Shown: positions 33,391 through 42,167, numbered from the stretch's first letter. The stretch: 64,000 bases of DNA from CAYFJV01 sp964460605 (GCA_964460605.1 CAYWPT010000002.1:1-64000), one strand, 5' to 3'. Notes: generated by a model not told the origin, from the sequence alone. Numbers and translations: made by a program.

Positions 33391-34683
33391 ATGGCAAGTG
33401 AAAAAGAACACATTAATTTAGTATTCATCGGTCACGTAGATCACGGTAAATCAACCACTGTAGGTAGATTACTTTTTGACGCTGGTAACATTGATGAACA
33501 AACTATGAGAAAGTTAAAAGAAAAAGCAGCTTTACTAGGTAAATCTGGTTTCGAATTCGCTTTCGTTATGGACAACTTAAAAGAAGAGCAAGAAAGAGGA
33601 GTAACCATCGATTTAGCTCACAAACAGTTCCATACTGACAAATATTACTTTACTGTAATTGACGCACCAGGCCACAGAGACTTCATTAAGAACATGATCA
33701 CTGGAGCTTCTCAAGCTGACTGTGCTGTATTAGTTGTAGCGGCTAACGATGGTGTTAACGCACAAACTATCGAGCATTTAAGATTATCAAAAATCTTTGG
33801 TGTAGGTCAATTAGTTGTTGCTGTAAACAAAATGGATATCTCTGGTGTAGACTGGAAAGAAGCAAGATACAACGAAGTTGTAGAAGAAGTTAAGAAACAT
33901 GCTGCTCAAGCAGGATGGAACCCTGAAGAAATCAGATTCTTACCTATCGCTTCATTACCTGGTGAAAACATTACTAAAGCAAGTGAAAGCATGCCTTGGT
34001 GGACAGGAGATAACTTACTGAGCGCAATTAATCAGTTTAATGTACCTCAAAAACCAACTGACTTACCTTTAAGACTACCTATCCAAGATGTATACAACAT
34101 TACTGGTATTGGAGTGGTTCCTGTAGGAAGAGTAGAAACTGGTATCATGAAAGTTGGCCAAAAAGTTACTGCTGTACCTGGTAGAGAAGGTAAAGGTATC
34201 ACTGGTGAAGTTAAAACAATCGAGATGCATCACGAACAGCACCAACAAGCTGGACCTGGTGACAACGTAGGATTTTCAGTTAAAGGCTTTGGTAAAAAAG
34301 ACTTAGCTAGAGGAGATGTTTTAGGTGACGCTGGTAATGTACCAACTGTAGCTAAAGAATTCACTGCACAAATTGTAATTATGCAACACCCTAGCGTTGT
34401 AACTGTAGGATACACTCCTGTATTCCACATCCACACTGCTCAAGTTGCTTGTCAATTTGTAGAAATTGTGAAAAAGATGAACCCAGCTACTGGTGAAGAA
34501 ATTACTGAGAACAAAGATATCTTGAAAAATGGTGACGCAGCAATCGTAAGGTTAAGACCTGTACAACCTTTAGTTATCGAGAAAAACTCAGAAATTCCAC
34601 AAATGTCCAGGTTTGCTATCCGTGACTCAGGTGTTACTGTAGCAGCTGGTATGTGTACCGAAGTTGTTAAGAAAGAGATGTAA
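33391..34683 (+). CDS. tuf: Elongation factor 1-alpha (aEF-1A)
   Basis: The 430-residue GTPase brings aminoacyl-tRNA to the ribosome. It has GHVDHGKST, ERGVTIDLAHK, DAPGHRDFIKNM, NKMD and two C-terminal beta barrels ending RFAIRDSGVTVAAGMC. Length is normal for archaea. S10 follows after a 163-base structured spacer, the standard archaeal order. Confidence 0.97.
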   Translation: MASEKEHINLVFIGHVDHGKSTTVGRLLFDAGNIDEQTMRKLKEKAALLGKSGFEFAFVMDNLKEEQERGVTIDLAHKQFHTDKYYFTVIDAPGHRDFIKNMITGASQADCAVLVVAANDGVNAQTIEHLRLSKIFGVGQLVVAVNKMDISGVDWKEARYNEVVEEVKKHAAQAGWNPEEIRFLPIASLPGENITKASESMPWWTGDNLLSAINQFNVPQKPTDLPLRLPIQDVYNITGIGVVPVGRVETGIMKVGQKVTAVPGREGKGITGEVKTIEMHHEQHQQAGPGDNVGFSVKGFGKKDLARGDVLGDAGNVPTVAKEFTAQIVIMQHPSVVTVGYTPVFHIHTAQVACQFVEIVKKMNPATGEEITENKDILKNGDAAIVRLRPVQPLVIEKNSEIPQMSRFAIRDSGVTVAAGMCTEVVKKEM

Positions 34684-34749
34684 ATCTCTTAATTATTTTT
34701 TTTAATTATCTTTATAACAAAAACAGAATACAAACATTTAAAAATAAAT

Positions 34750-34799
34750 AACAAACCAAATAGTTTGTTAGTGCCCAAAAAACAAAAAGTTTCTTTGGG
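34750..34799 (+). promoter_or_regulatory. Tandem hairpins before S10
   Basis: The EF-1A to S10 spacer contains AACAAAC/GTTTGTT (34750-34756 and 34763-34769) and CCCAAA/TTTGGG (34774-34779 and 34794-34799). A weaker GTGAGC-aaa-GCTTAC follows before the AAGGTAGG ribosome-binding site. They could attenuate or stabilise the downstream message. Confidence 0.4.
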
Positions 34800-34846
34800 T
34801 GACATGGTGAGCAAAGCTTACTGTGTATAGATAAGGTAGGAAAACA

Positions 34847-35161
34847 ATGGCACAAAGAGCAAGAATCAAATTAGCATCCACTGAAATCGGAAAGATTAAT
34901 CAAATCTGTGCGAGCATCAAGGAAATTGTTGATAAGACTGGTGTAGGTATGAGAGGTCCAATCCCATTGCCTACTAAGAAATTAAAAGTAACCACTCGTA
35001 GATCACCTGATGGTGAAGGAAAAGCTTCTTGGGAACGTTATGAAATGCGTGTCCATAAAAGATTAATCGATATTGGAACTGATGAAAGAACCCTTCGTTT
35101 AGTAATGAGGGTACCTATCCCTGAGGGATTGAACATCGAAATAGAGATGGTAAACGCTTAA
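34847..35161 (+). CDS. rps10: Ribosomal protein S10
   Basis: The 104-residue small-subunit protein has the archaeal S10 pattern: RIKLASTEIGKINQICASIK, GPIPLPTKKLKVTTRRSPDG, YEMRVHKRLIDI and the C-terminal IEIEMVNA. It is preceded by AAGGTAGG. A second copy of its last residues stands 40 bases after the stop. Confidence 0.96.
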   Translation: MAQRARIKLASTEIGKINQICASIKEIVDKTGVGMRGPIPLPTKKLKVTTRRSPDGEGKASWERYEMRVHKRLIDIGTDERTLRLVMRVPIPEGLNIEIEMVNA

Positions 35162-35197
35162 ATCATCGCGAAGGCGTCAAAAATTTCTGATTTTTCT

Positions 35198-35242
35198 AAG
35201 CCAGAAGGTCTAAATATTGAGATAGAAATGGTCAATGCTTAG
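35198..35242 (+). pseudogene. rps10: Second S10 C-terminal tail (gene scar)
   Basis: Fourteen codons plus TAG encode KPEGLNIEIEMVNA, identical to the end of the intact S10 from PEG onward. Nearly every codon that can differ synonymously does so (for example GAG/GAA, TTG/CTA, AAC/AAT). The protein sequence was thus kept by selection while the DNA diverged. This is the remnant of an older or foreign S10 gene replaced by the present one. Confidence 0.7.
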
Positions 35243-35416
35243 TTTTTTTATTTTCTTTAACTTCTTAAACTTTTAAACACATAATCTCTTTTATTCTTTA
35301 TTTTATTCTTGTAACAAGCGAATATATTTATACAGATAAAAATAGTATTAGACCAGATACATTTTCAGTAAAAGGAATATTTAGGCCAACAAGTGCAATT
35401 GCTTTAGTTCTCTTAA

Positions 35417-35548
35417 AATTTGTTCAGTCATCCTTATTTATGGACGCAGTATGGTGATAAAGGACTAGAAGAAATCGCTGCTGTAAAAAAAGTACTAGAT
35501 CCTCAAGGAAGACTCAATCCAGGGAATATGATAAAATACAAAATCTAA
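35417..35548 (+). pseudogene. FAD-linked oxidase (GlcD-like) C-terminal remnant
   Basis: An open frame of 43 codons lacking a start ends KKVLDPQGRLNPGNMIKYKI. The LDPxGRLNPGN element with a preceding HPYLW segment is the C-terminal signature of FAD/FMN-binding oxidases such as glycolate oxidase GlcD and D-lactate dehydrogenase. The upstream frame is closed by TAA at 35414. It is a gene scrap overlapping the Dph2 N-terminal gene by four bases at its end. Confidence 0.6.
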
Positions 35549-35802
35549 TATTTCCAAGTAGAATGTCCAAATGCCACGAATAAATCAAAACCTTTGATAT
35601 CTGGTGTATCACATGCTCCAAAACAATTTCCCGCCCAGAAAGTAATTTTTAAATCAGGATATTTTTCTAATAAATGAATTTGGATATCTTTTGCTTTTGG
35701 CTTTAGACCTGCTGGTAGTTGTATGATCACTTTTTTATGTCCATTTAAAGCAATCTCTTTTTCTACTTTGTCCAATTCTAAATCGTATCCAAATACATCC
35801 AT
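35545..35802 (-). CDS. dph2: Dph2 N-terminal domain (split diphthamide synthase)
   Basis: The 85-residue protein equals the first domain of the archaeal radical enzyme Dph2: KKVIIQLPAGLKPKAKDIQI, then GNCFGACDTP with the first iron-sulfur Cys, and it stops just after FVAFGHS. The remaining two domains, with the other two cluster cysteines, are encoded at 42168-42857 on the other strand. Its start is exactly 25 bases from a palindromic TATA box, so it is expressed. It would transfer 3-amino-3-carboxypropyl from SAM to the EF-2 His. I first took it for a truncated pseudogene; the complementary half argues for a working split enzyme. Confidence 0.75.
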   Translation of the reverse strand: MDVFGYDLELDKVEKEIALNGHKKVIIQLPAGLKPKAKDIQIHLLEKYPDLKITFWAGNCFGACDTPDIKGFDLFVAFGHSTWKY

Positions 35803-35823
35803 TTGTATTAATTAAGGTAATCC

Positions 35824-35831
35824 TTTTAAAA
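35824..35831. promoter_or_regulatory. Palindromic TATA box serving two leaderless genes
   Basis: TTTTAAAA is centred at 35827.5. The minus-strand ATG of Dph2-N (35802) and the plus-strand ATG at 35853 are each 25.5 bases from this centre, so one symmetric box can fire both ways. Confidence 0.5.
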
Positions 35832-35852
35832 AACTTATTGAATTTAATGTTA

Positions 35853-36398
35853 ATGAAGGCTTATCATTATACTAATCCACATAAATGGGAATCAGTACAA
35901 TTAGGTTTAGATCATTGTCTGAAGGCATTATTACCTTTAAGAAGGGTTGTTCTTCCATCTTGTGCTTCAGGTTTAGAAGCTAAGGCTTATAGGACAAATG
36001 CACTATTTTGTCTCTTAGAAGCTCAACCAAGTTCTTGGTTTGCCAATAAAGAATTTCCTTTAATATGGAAAAATTTATTGGAAAATATTCGTTCTTTTCA
36101 GGGAGATGTAACTCTTCTTAGCTTTAATTTAACTTCTGAAGACACTGCTTATGTTCTTGACAGGGCTCATGTTGAAAGATACCTTAATAAGAGTTATATA
36201 AATGATGACGTAAATAATTTTAAGAGAACTAAAGCTTATGGTGATTATTGGAGTTCTAGAGTTTCTTTTTCTGAATACAGTGGAGAATATTGCCTTCCTG
36301 AGCTAATTGTTCTAAATGAAATCCCTATTAAAAGAATTTCTGTCGAATGGTCTGGGCCAAAGATATCAGTTCTTGAAGATATGCTTTTTAAGCAATAG
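35853..36398 (+). CDS. Unknown soluble protein starting MKAYHYTN
   Basis: The 181-residue protein starts at ATG 35853, 25 bases from the shared TATA box (the ORF extends to 35838). It opens with KAYHYTNPHKWESVQLG, contains SSWFANKEFPLIWKNLLENI and TLLSFNLTSEDTAYVLDRAH, and has no signal peptide or membrane helix. The HYT near the start recalls ADP-ribosyltransferase-like folds, but the evidence is weak and I do not assign that function. Confidence 0.6.
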   Translation: MKAYHYTNPHKWESVQLGLDHCLKALLPLRRVVLPSCASGLEAKAYRTNALFCLLEAQPSSWFANKEFPLIWKNLLENIRSFQGDVTLLSFNLTSEDTAYVLDRAHVERYLNKSYINDDVNNFKRTKAYGDYWSSRVSFSEYSGEYCLPELIVLNEIPIKRISVEWSGPKISVLEDMLFKQ

Positions 36399-36433
36399 AA
36401 AAAGTTAAAAAGTCACTTAAATAAACTAGTGCT

Positions 36434-36796
36434 ATGGAAGAAAGGGTGGTTTTAGGACTTACTGAGGAAGTAGTCTTTAAAGGAAAGAATGGAGAAGAAC
36501 TTAAAATAATTGCAAGAATTGATTCTGGAGCAACAAGTTCTTCCTTGGATGAAGATTTAGTGGATAAATTAGGACTTGGACCTGTTATTAAACAGAAACT
36601 GATTAAATCTGCAAGTGGACAATCAATGAGAGATATTATTGAAGTAGTGGTTAGTGTAAGGGGAGAGGGGTATACTGGTGAGTTTTCAATAGCAGATAGG
36701 GATGGTATGAGTTATCAAGTTCTTATTGGTCAAAATATTCTCAAACAAGGAAAATTTCTTATAGACCCGTTGTTAGAAACTCAAAAGGGAAAATAA
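36434..36796 (+). CDS. RimB-like aspartic protease
   Basis: The 120-residue protein has the retropepsin-type catalytic motif DSGATSSSLD (Asp at about residue 31) and a second-half pattern YQVLIGQNILKQGKFLIDP, matching the small PF05618-type putative ATP-dependent zinc protease/RimB family. It abuts the RimK-like gene with no gap. In bacteria this family is paired with RimK and trims glutamate tails. The same pairing here supports a peptide-ligase and protease couple. Confidence 0.8.
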   Translation: MEERVVLGLTEEVVFKGKNGEELKIIARIDSGATSSSLDEDLVDKLGLGPVIKQKLIKSASGQSMRDIIEVVVSVRGEGYTGEFSIADRDGMSYQVLIGQNILKQGKFLIDPLLETQKGK

Positions 36797-37912
36797 ATGA
36801 GAGCAGCAATAATAAGTTTAGGTAGTAAAAGTTCATTAATGACAGCTGAAGCTATGGAAAAATATTTTACAACTGTCGATATGATTAATCTTAAAGAAGT
36901 AGAAGTTTCTTTAGGCAAAGATGCTGGAGTGCTCTATCAAGGAAGACCATTTCCCCAATATGATTGTGTTTATGTAAAAGGGTCTTTTAGATACGCTAAC
37001 TTGCTAAGGAGTATCACTAGTATGCTCGATAAAAAAGTAGCATATCTTCCTCTTCCAAGTGATTCATTTACCATTGTGCATAATAAATTATTAACACATT
37101 TAGAATTAGAACGTCATAACATTCCAATGCCAAGAACATATATTGGCCCAAGCATTGAGAGTGCTAAAAAACTTTTAAAGACAATGAATTATCCTATTAT
37201 AATGAAGTTTCCAGAAGGAACACAAGGTAAAGGTGTACTTTTTGGTGACTCTTATTCTTCAGCATCTTCAATGCTTGATGCTCTAGGGGCTTTAAACCAA
37301 CCTTTTATCATTCAAGAATATGTTGAGAGTGGCGGAAGCGATTTAAGAGTTATTGTTATTGGTGATAAAGCTATAGCTGCTATGAGAAGAACTGCAAGTA
37401 GTGAAGAAAAAAGAGCAAACCTGCATGCTGGTGGAAAAGCAGAACCTGTACTTATCAACAGGGAAGTTGCAAACTTAGCTATTAGAACTGCAAAAGCCTT
37501 GAACTCAGATGTTTGTGGTGTTGATATTTTAGAAGGTCCTTTTGGTCCTGTAGTAATTGAAGCAAATATATCTCCTGGGCTACAAGGTATTACAGCAGCA
37601 ACAACAGTTGATGTGCCTATGGAAATAGCAAAACACTTTGCGCAAATGACGCAGCAAATTCTTTTAGAAAAAAATAAAATCCAAGGTCGTTCTTTAATGA
37701 ATGAACTCAATATAAATAGTATACGTGCTCCAGTTACATCTGGAGAAAAATTATTAAGTTCTGGTAAAGAGTTTATAACTAATTTAACTTTTAAAGGAGA
37801 ACGTGTTGTTTTACCTTCTTTAGTTACAAGAATCACTGGATTTAGTGATTTAAAAAACTATAAAATTGTGGCAAAAAAAGGACAATTACATGTAGAAGAG
37901 TTTATAATCTAA
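36797..37912 (+). CDS. rimK: RimK-family ATP-grasp ligase
   Basis: The 371-residue enzyme has the RimK ATP-grasp core: HNKLLTHLELERHNIPMPRT, the Gly-rich loop MKFPEGTQGKGVLFGDS, EYVESGGSDLRVIVIGD and the metal-binding EANISPGLQGI. The C-terminal ~70 residues form an extra beta-rich domain absent from RimK itself. Homologues add glutamate or other amino acids to proteins or cofactors (S6, LysW, F420, tetrahydrosarcinapterin). The substrate here is unknown; the coupled aspartic protease suggests protein tailing. Confidence 0.85.
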   Translation: MRAAIISLGSKSSLMTAEAMEKYFTTVDMINLKEVEVSLGKDAGVLYQGRPFPQYDCVYVKGSFRYANLLRSITSMLDKKVAYLPLPSDSFTIVHNKLLTHLELERHNIPMPRTYIGPSIESAKKLLKTMNYPIIMKFPEGTQGKGVLFGDSYSSASSMLDALGALNQPFIIQEYVESGGSDLRVIVIGDKAIAAMRRTASSEEKRANLHAGGKAEPVLINREVANLAIRTAKALNSDVCGVDILEGPFGPVVIEANISPGLQGITAATTVDVPMEIAKHFAQMTQQILLEKNKIQGRSLMNELNINSIRAPVTSGEKLLSSGKEFITNLTFKGERVVLPSLVTRITGFSDLKNYKIVAKKGQLHVEEFII

Positions 37913-37917
37913 ATTTT

Positions 37918-38052
37918 TTATTTTACATAAGATTCAATAGTAAATCTGTGTATTCCTTTTTTAGCATTAATAAGAGCATTTTTAGAAACAAAATCTAAAA
38001 GATAATTTATGGCTTTGTATCCTTCAAGGATCATTTCATTTTTATTTAACAT
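37918..38052 (-). CDS. Possible 44-residue small protein
   Basis: An ORF starting MLNKNEMILEGYKAINYLLD has regular amphipathic helices and no low-complexity bias. Its ribosome-binding site (GAG before AAAAC) is weak. It ends six bases from the convergent RimK stop. It could be a real small helical protein or a remnant. Confidence 0.35.
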   Translation of the reverse strand: MLNKNEMILEGYKAINYLLDFVSKNALINAKKGIHRFTIESYVK

Positions 38053-38104
38053 GTTTTCTCAGAAACCTTCTTTTTTAAAAAAGTAATATCTAAAAAAACC
38101 AAAA

Positions 38105-38743
38105 TTAGTATTCAATCCCTCTTCTGGCCATTATACCCTTATCAAAATAATGTTTCTTCAATTTCATTTCAGTCACTAAATCTGCGGCTTCTATAATCTC
38201 ATCAGGAACTCCCCGACCTGTTAAAATTAATTCAACATGTCCTGGTTTCTCACTAATCATTTTAAGAACATCTGCAATTGACAAATACCCTAGCTGCATA
38301 GCTACATTAATCTCATCTAAGACAACCATTTGATAATTACCACTCATAACAACTTCAAGTGTTTTTTTGAAAGCTTTAGAGATATAATCACCTTGGATGG
38401 CATCGTTTAGAAAACAATAACGACAAGTGCCACATTCAATATCGTCACGAATGTAATCAAATAACTTTCTGTTTTGATCTTCAGCACTCAATTTATGAAA
38501 GCCTTGTAATTTTAATTGCTTCTGTTGTTTAATACAAGGTCTTCCGAATTGAACAATTTCAAAATTAGGTAAATGGTTTTTTGCAGCAACATATTCTCCT
38601 GTATACGCTCCACCTTTCATGTATTGGACCATAAACACAGAAAATCCTTGTCCTACAGCGCGCATACTCAAACCAAGTGATGCAGTAGTTTTACCTTTAC
38701 CATCTCCTGTATATACATGTACTAAACCTTTTCTCTCTTTCAT
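38105..38743 (-). CDS. cobA: Cob(I)alamin adenosyltransferase, CobA/BtuR type
   Basis: The 212-residue enzyme makes adenosylcobalamin from cob(I)alamin and ATP. It has the P loop YTGDGKGKTTASLG, VFMVQYMKGG, the DEINVAMQLGY Walker B-like segment and the C-terminal LTGRGVPDEIIEAADLVTEM followed by HYFDKGIMARRGIEY. An inserted CGTCRYC suggests a small metal-binding loop not present in E. coli BtuR. It lies 23 bases after nrdJ in the same direction, which supplies the reason for the pairing: the reductase needs its product. Confidence 0.93.
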   Translation of the reverse strand: MKERKGLVHVYTGDGKGKTTASLGLSMRAVGQGFSVFMVQYMKGGAYTGEYVAAKNHLPNFEIVQFGRPCIKQQKQLKLQGFHKLSAEDQNRKLFDYIRDDIECGTCRYCFLNDAIQGDYISKAFKKTLEVVMSGNYQMVVLDEINVAMQLGYLSIADVLKMISEKPGHVELILTGRGVPDEIIEAADLVTEMKLKKHYFDKGIMARRGIEY

Positions 38744-38766
38744 TAAACCAAACCCCTTTGATCTAT

Positions 38767-40923
38767 TTAATCATATAAATGTGTGTTTTTACTCATGTGC
38801 GGATGTACTTGGGTTTCTTTCTGAGTACTCTCACTACTTTCTTCTTTTTCTTCAACACTTTTCAAATTCATTGGTCGAGCCATCATTGAAGTTAAAACTT
38901 GTCTTTCATGACTTCCATCTCGATAAATGGTAATACCTTTACAACCTAAATCATAAGCCATTTTAAAGACATCCATTACATCTTCTACTGTTGCATAATA
39001 AGGGAAATTTACTGTTTTTGAAATTGCATTATCTACATGCTTTTGAAAAGCAGCTTGCATACGTACATGGTCTTCTGGACTCAAATCCATTGCAGTAACA
39101 AAGACATCTCGAATATGTTTTGGTATTTCTTCTATGTGTTGTACACTACCACGCCTTGCAATCTTACGCAATAATTCTTCACTATAAAATCCCCCCTCTT
39201 TAGCAATCTCTTCAAACAAGGGATTTACTTCTAGCATTTCAAATTGTTGGGTTTTACGTAGATAAGATAAAGCATAATGAGGTTCAACACTCTGTGAACA
39301 AGAAGCAATTAAAGAAATTGTTCCTGTTGGACTAATAGTAGTACGGCTAGCATTTCTCATGAGGTGGAATTCATTATTTGTATCATACAATGAAGAATAA
39401 AAGTTTGGAAAAACACCCCTCCTTTTAGCTAACTCTCGTGAAGCATCTTGCGCTTCACTATTGATAAAACCCATAACTGCATCAGCAGTAGCGAGTGCAG
39501 CTTCAGAGTTGTAAGGTTGACGCAATTTAATCAGAAGATCAGCAAAACCCATTAATCCAAGTCCAATTTTTCTATTAGCTTTTACTAACCTTTCAGTCTC
39601 TTCGAGTGGAAAAGCATTAATCTCTGTTGCATTATCTAAAAAGTGTACAGCTGAATGAATGGTGTTTTTCAATTTGTTCCAATCAATGACATACCTTTTA
39701 CTTTCAAGATCTTTTACTGTATGATTACTAATATTGATAGAACCTAAAATAACGGCTTCATAAGGAAGTAATGCTTCTTCACCGCAAGGAGAAGTAGTCT
39801 CAACACGACCAACATTTGGTGTGGGATTACTTTGCTGATTATTCAATCTATCTAGGAATACAATCCCTGGATCACCATTTTTCCAAGCCATGGTTGCAAT
39901 CAAATCGAAGGTTCGTTTAGCATTTAATTGTCCAATAATATCACCGTTTCTAGGATTAATTAAATTATAATTTTCATTTTTCTCAACAGCGTCCATAAAC
40001 TCCTGTGTAATACCAACAGATAAGTTAAAGTTTTGAATAATATCTCTTCTTTCTTTACAGGTTATGAAATCTAAAATGTCTGGGTGATCAATACGTAAGA
40101 TTGCCATGTTTGATCCCGGTCTTCTTCCACCTTGCTTGATCTCTCCGAGAGCCTTATCAAATATTTTCAAATAAGCAAGTGGCCCTGGGGCAACACCAAA
40201 AGTATTGTTTACTACATCTCCACGTGGTCTAATTTTAGAAAATGAAAATCCTGTGCCACTTCCACGCTTATGATAAATTGCAGCATCACGAAGTGCTGAA
40301 AAAATACTCTCTATACTATCTTCTAAAGGAAGCGCTACAATTGATGATAATAATCTTTCTTTTGTTCCTGCATTCATCAATAATGGTGAATTAGGCAAAA
40401 AATCTAATGAACATAATAATTGAAAAAACTTCTCACGGGCTTCTTCAACATTTCCTTTAAACTTTTCTTCAGCTGAAGCCACATGACTTGAAACGCGTTC
40501 AAGCAATTCTTTTGGACTCTCAATAATTTTTCCAGTATTGTCACGGGCTAAATATCTCTGTTGAAGAATCTTTAAAGCATTCAGACTCAATTTCCAATCA
40601 TCTATAATCCCAGCAAAGGATTTTGCTTCACGAATCTCTTTTCTTTTGTGTCTGTAAAGAATAAAACTTTTTGCAGTTTTTGCATGCCCATCTTCAATGA
40701 GAACTTTTTCAATAAGATCAAGAATTGTTTCAACATGAATACTCTCTTTATCCATTAAGTAAAGATAATCTTGTACAAGACCAGAGAGAGCCTTAGCCAT
40801 TTCATAATCTTCGCCGCCAACGGATTTAGCAGCTTCAAAAATAGCTTTAGTAATTTTTTCAGGATTATAATCCTCTAATTCTTCTGTTCTTTTTTTTACT
40901 TTGAATACCATTAATCTACTCAC
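38767..40923 (-). CDS. nrdJ: Adenosylcobalamin-dependent ribonucleotide reductase
   Basis: The 718-residue class II enzyme reduces ribonucleotides for DNA synthesis. An N-terminal ATP cone (NPEKITKAIFEAAKSVGGED) is followed by the catalytic barrel with GSGTGFSFSKIRPRGD, SPCGEEALLPYE (thiyl radical Cys-loop area) and IGLGLMGFADLLIK. The C-terminal tail is Glu/Ser-rich and I see none of the paired cysteines that usually re-reduce the active site. GAGGG precedes the GTG start. With cobA it forms a two-gene operon that makes DNA precursors dependent on scavenged B12. Confidence 0.93.
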   Translation of the reverse strand: MSRLMVFKVKKRTEELEDYNPEKITKAIFEAAKSVGGEDYEMAKALSGLVQDYLYLMDKESIHVETILDLIEKVLIEDGHAKTAKSFILYRHKRKEIREAKSFAGIIDDWKLSLNALKILQQRYLARDNTGKIIESPKELLERVSSHVASAEEKFKGNVEEAREKFFQLLCSLDFLPNSPLLMNAGTKERLLSSIVALPLEDSIESIFSALRDAAIYHKRGSGTGFSFSKIRPRGDVVNNTFGVAPGPLAYLKIFDKALGEIKQGGRRPGSNMAILRIDHPDILDFITCKERRDIIQNFNLSVGITQEFMDAVEKNENYNLINPRNGDIIGQLNAKRTFDLIATMAWKNGDPGIVFLDRLNNQQSNPTPNVGRVETTSPCGEEALLPYEAVILGSINISNHTVKDLESKRYVIDWNKLKNTIHSAVHFLDNATEINAFPLEETERLVKANRKIGLGLMGFADLLIKLRQPYNSEAALATADAVMGFINSEAQDASRELAKRRGVFPNFYSSLYDTNNEFHLMRNASRTTISPTGTISLIASCSQSVEPHYALSYLRKTQQFEMLEVNPLFEEIAKEGGFYSEELLRKIARRGSVQHIEEIPKHIRDVFVTAMDLSPEDHVRMQAAFQKHVDNAISKTVNFPYYATVEDVMDVFKMAYDLGCKGITIYRDGSHERQVLTSMMARPMNLKSVEEKEESSESTQKETQVHPHMSKNTHLYD

Positions 40924-41021
40924 AACCCTCTAACTTTAAATGAGGCTCTTTTTATATAAATATTTAGTGATCTGAAGGGATAATAGGCAGATTTAAAAAG
41001 TAATTTTTCATCCTAGAATAA

Positions 41022-41540
41022 ATGATTGAGATTTTTTTACAGGCACTTTACTTTTTCTTGCCAGCATACTTTGCGAACATGGCACCAGTTATGTTTAAGA
41101 AACTCCCAATCTTAGAAAAATCTATTAACAAGAAAGCTTTGGGAAAAAATAAAACTTGGAGGGGACTAATTCTAGGAATTTTTTTCGGAACATTTGTATT
41201 TTATTTACAACAATTGCTCTATGCAAAAGAGATTCTTATCTCATTAGCACTCATTGATTATAATGGACACCCATTATTATTAGGTTTAGCCCTAGCGATT
41301 GGAGCTTTACTGGGTGATTTAATTGAAAGCTATTTTAAAAGAAAAAATAAGATTAAACCAGGAAAACCTTGGATACCTTATGACCAATTAGATTTTGTAG
41401 TTGGGGCATTATTATTATCAAGTCTTTTTTATGTTCCAAGGGTTGAAGCTATTCTTATTATTCTAATGGCAAGTCCTTTACTTCATGTCTTAGTAAACCA
41501 CATTGGTTTTTATTTAGGAATAAGAAAAGCTAAATTTTAA
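41022..41540 (+). CDS. carS: CDP-archaeol synthase
   Basis: The 172-residue membrane enzyme transfers CMP from CTP to digeranylgeranylglycerophosphate. It has five helices and the CarS motifs KALGKNKTWRGLILG, GDLIESYFKRK and KPGKPWIPYDQLDFVVGAL. It marks the cell as making archaeal ether lipids. It overlaps convergently by four bases with a CDP-alcohol phosphatidyltransferase, the next step in the same pathway. Confidence 0.93.
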   Translation: MIEIFLQALYFFLPAYFANMAPVMFKKLPILEKSINKKALGKNKTWRGLILGIFFGTFVFYLQQLLYAKEILISLALIDYNGHPLLLGLALAIGALLGDLIESYFKRKNKIKPGKPWIPYDQLDFVVGALLLSSLFYVPRVEAILIILMASPLLHVLVNHIGFYLGIRKAKF

Positions 41541-42127
41541 ATTTTTCTTCCCAACAGATATTGTATTTGTAAAATAATAATATACAGGGAGAATGACCCA
41601 TGTACAAGGTATGTGAGAGTTAGTGCAAGCTTATAGGACAAAATAAATGGAACCAAGGAAGTTACAGGTGGGATAAGAAATAAGGTAATTCCTAACCAAG
41701 TTCTTGAAAAAACCATTGGTGTTTTTGTCTTGCATGAAAAAAATACTAACTGAACTAGGATAAAAAGTCCAAGAATTATGATGACATAATAATCTAAAAG
41801 TACAAAGTAGATAGCAATGAGCAAAAAAAACTCTGCAAGTCTATCTGCTATAAGATCAAAATATTCTCCGAATACATTTTCTTTCTTAGTAGCACGAGCA
41901 AGAGTGCCATCTAAACTATCTGCTAAAAAGTGAAGGAGGATGAATATTGCAAAGAGATAATAGTGTTGAGCAAAATAATATGAAGCAAGAAATGCAAAGA
42001 TAATCCCTAAAAAAGTAACCGCGTTTGGATGTACTTTTAATCTCACAAGAAGATTTGTGAGTGGTCTTAACTTTTCATCTCTCCACTTACGAGAATTATT
42101 TACATTTCTCCAAGTTAATTTATCCAT
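41537..42127 (-). CDS. CDP-alcohol phosphatidyltransferase
   Basis: The ~196-residue membrane protein has six helices and the family motif D-x2-DG-x2-AR-x8-9-G-x3-D-x3-D, seen as ADSLDGTLAR followed by FGEYFDLIADR. It would attach serine, inositol phosphate or glycerol phosphate to CDP-archaeol. ATG 42127 is preferred to the longer ORF (42199) because TTTTTTATAC lies about 25 bases upstream. The polar head group cannot be told. Confidence 0.88.
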   Translation of the reverse strand: MDKLTWRNVNNSRKWRDEKLRPLTNLLVRLKVHPNAVTFLGIIFAFLASYYFAQHYYLFAIFILLHFLADSLDGTLARATKKENVFGEYFDLIADRLAEFFLLIAIYFVLLDYYVIIILGLFILVQLVFFSCKTKTPMVFSRTWLGITLFLIPPVTSLVPFILSYKLALTLTYLVHGSFSLYIIILQIQYLLGRKI

Positions 42128-42167
42128 GGTAAGATATATAAAGAAACAGTATAAAAAACTTCTTACT

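Noticed and set aside
35545..35802. Dph2 fragment as a simple pseudogene
   Set aside because: The missing domains with the other two cluster cysteines are encoded at 42168-42857, and both halves have promoters.
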